Origin: Nitrososphaerota archaeon
GTDB taxonomy: Archaea; Thermoproteota; Nitrososphaeria; Nitrososphaerales; JACPRH01
NCBI GenBank assembly: GCA_029460375.1
Contig: JARPAQ010000139.1
Span: 1 to 13,768, forward strand
Length of the DNA stretch: 13,768 nt
Reading direction: 5' to 3'
This document shows, in pieces, positions 12,542-13,768 of this stretch. Within the stretch, counting starts at the first letter, position 1; every line of letters starts with the position of its first letter. The translations under genes were made by a program, and so were the position numbers. The notes under the pieces are model-generated. The model saw only the letters and a program-made list of their open reading frames with translations. It was not told the origin of the DNA and did no database searches.

Positions 12542-13759
12542 TTGCAGAAGAGGGCTATTCATGTCGAGAAACTTACCTGCGGCGCTGTATCGGATCTTGA
12601 GGTGGAGATAGTTGAGAGGAAGGGTAAAGGCCACCCTGACAGCCTCATAGACGGAGCGTCTGAAGCAGTATCCAGAGCTCTGTGTAAATATTACCTAGAC
12701 GAGTACGGTCGAATATTTCATCATAACGTCGATAAAGGAATACTCGTAGGCGGCAGGTCTAACCCTCGTTTCGGAGGAGGTGAAGTGATTGAACCGATAT
12801 TCGTTATGGTCGCAGGACGCGCTGTCTCAAGAATAAAGAAGGACGGTGAAGTACGGGATGTGCCGGTTGGTGTGCTCGCTACTTCATCTATAAACGACTT
12901 CCTAAAGGAGACTCTAAGATATCTAGATATAGAAGAAGATGTAAATGTAGAATACAAGATAAAGCAGGGATCATCTGATCTCATGGCGATATTTGACAAC
13001 TCAAGGAATATCCCGCTTGGAAACGATACATCGATAGGTATCGGGTTTGCTCCACTTACAGCCACCGAGAATCTTGTTCTTGAAACAGAGCAGATGCTCA
13101 ACTCGCCAAGTTTAAAGAAGGAGCTGCCGGAGGTCGGTGAAGATATTAAAGTTATGGGGCTCAAGAAAAACAGTACAGTGAATCTCACTGTCGCAAGCGC
13201 TATGATAAGTCGTCATATACCTGATGCCAGCCATTATCTAAGCGTGGTGGAGGAGGTTAAGAGGAAAGTGGAAGATCAGGCTTCAAGGATTACTGATCTC
13301 GATGTGAATGTTCAAGTGAATGCAGGAGACAACCCCGCTAAAGATGTCTTCTATCTTACGGTTACAGGGACATCAGCTGAATCTGGAGATGACGGTAACA
13401 CAGGGAGAGGGAATAGGCATAACGGGCTGATAACGGCGATGAGGCAGTATTCTATGGAGGCTTGCGCAGGGAAGAACCCTGTAAACCACACCGGTAAGCT
13501 GTACAATGTTTTGGCTCAGAAGGCTGCTGATAAAATAGTGGGCGAAGTGAAAAACATCAAGGAAGTGTACGTGAGGATGCTCAGCAGAATCGGCTCACCT
13601 ATAGATCAACCACAGGTCTGCAGCTCAGCGGTCGTCCTTGAGGAAGGGGTAGCTCTTTCGGATGTTGAAGGCGACATTACGGCGATACTTGATGGTGAGC
13701 TTGACGGCATAACCAGTATAACTCCGCTTATACTTGAAGGGAAGGTTACTCTTTTCTGA
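12542..13759 (+). CDS. Archaeal-type S-adenosylmethionine synthetase
   Basis: 405-residue archaeal methionine adenosyltransferase (COG1812), making SAM from methionine and ATP in the cytoplasm. It is the archaeal form, only distantly related in sequence to bacterial MetK. Visible family blocks are [10 protein letters not shown] (residues 25-34), H-H-N-V-D-K-G (60-66), the [12 protein letters not shown] segment, and [14 protein letters not shown] with the following [19 protein letters not shown]. Length is normal (about 400). TTG 12542 is used: AGGAAGG lies seven bases upstream and no better in-frame start exists. It follows lsm by 21 bases. Only nine bases follow its stop, so any downstream partner is outside the window. 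Confidence 0.96.
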   Translation: MQKRAIHVEKLTCGAVSDLEVEIVERKGKGHPDSLIDGASEAVSRALCKYYLDEYGRIFHHNVDKGILVGGRSNPRFGGGEVIEPIFVMVAGRAVSRIKKDGEVRDVPVGVLATSSINDFLKETLRYLDIEEDVNVEYKIKQGSSDLMAIFDNSRNIPLGNDTSIGIGFAPLTATENLVLETEQMLNSPSLKKELPEVGEDIKVMGLKKNSTVNLTVASAMISRHIPDASHYLSVVEEVKRKVEDQASRITDLDVNVQVNAGDNPAKDVFYLTVTGTSAESGDDGNTGRGNRHNGLITAMRQYSMEACAGKNPVNHTGKLYNVLAQKAADKIVGEVKNIKEVYVRMLSRIGSPIDQPQVCSSAVVLEEGVALSDVEGDITAILDGELDGITSITPLILEGKVTLF

Positions 13760-13768
13760 AAGTTACAG

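Noticed and set aside
12721..13188. 155-codon minus-strand frame inside the SAM synthetase gene
   Set aside because: Antisense to conserved SAM synthetase blocks; Ser/Pro/Thr-rich shadow.
1..13768. CRISPR array, insertion sequence or prophage
   Set aside because: No regularly spaced repeats, transposase, integrase or phage-type genes are visible on either strand.

Overview
The window reads as a piece of an archaeal chromosome. The S-adenosylmethionine synthetase is the archaeal type, and NucS/EndoMS, an Sm-like protein, a RadA-family recombinase with a helix-hairpin-helix N-terminus, an Rqc2/NEMF-family protein and a Mut7-C RNase are all present. Promoters look like TATA boxes, and TTG and GTG starts are common. 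The sequence opening of the Rqc2 protein and the overall gene set point to the TACK side (Thaumarchaeota/Bathyarchaeota-like), but this is an impression from family resemblance, not a phylogeny. There is no rRNA, tRNA, CRISPR array, insertion sequence or phage gene that I can support. This is mostly a housekeeping region with a few non-standard members.

Layout. At 1-120 a plus-strand gene probably ends, followed by a T-run. From 121 to 1373 (minus) lies a two-gene thiol-redox unit: a membrane-anchored TlpA/ResA-like thioredoxin and a CcdA/DsbD-type membrane electron carrier. A 255-base divergent spacer leads to gatA-gatB (plus, overlapping by 8 bases), the A and B subunits of the tRNA amidotransferase; gatC is not seen. 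gatB converges on a tight minus-strand series running from 9473 down to 4537: Rqc2/NEMF-like protein, CBS-pair protein with a zinc ribbon, Mut7-C RNase with a zinc ribbon, AMMECR1-domain protein and a MurG-like glycosyltransferase. Gaps are 12-48 bases, so this is probably one transcription unit.

Divergent from the Rqc2 gene, with only 33 bases between start codons, is a small three-helix membrane protein that resembles archaeal EMC6-like proteins. Its 3' end overlaps an antisense-running unknown gene of about 124-131 residues. That gene follows a RadA-family paralogue whose usual catalytic glutamate is replaced by valine. Divergent from the RadA paralogue is nucS, a mismatch endonuclease, so 9720-11928 forms a small DNA-repair island. 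After nucS come a roughly 350-base stretch with a possible 38-56 residue microprotein and a candidate structured RNA, then lsm and metK (plus), 21 bases apart.

The most interesting points are the RadA paralogue with altered catalytic residues, the unknown gene behind it with a possible CTG start under a strong Shine-Dalgarno, the Rqc2-RNase gene cluster beside an EMC6-like gene, and the hairpin plus microprotein ORF between nucS and lsm. Nothing here amounts to a clearly new defence or mobile system.
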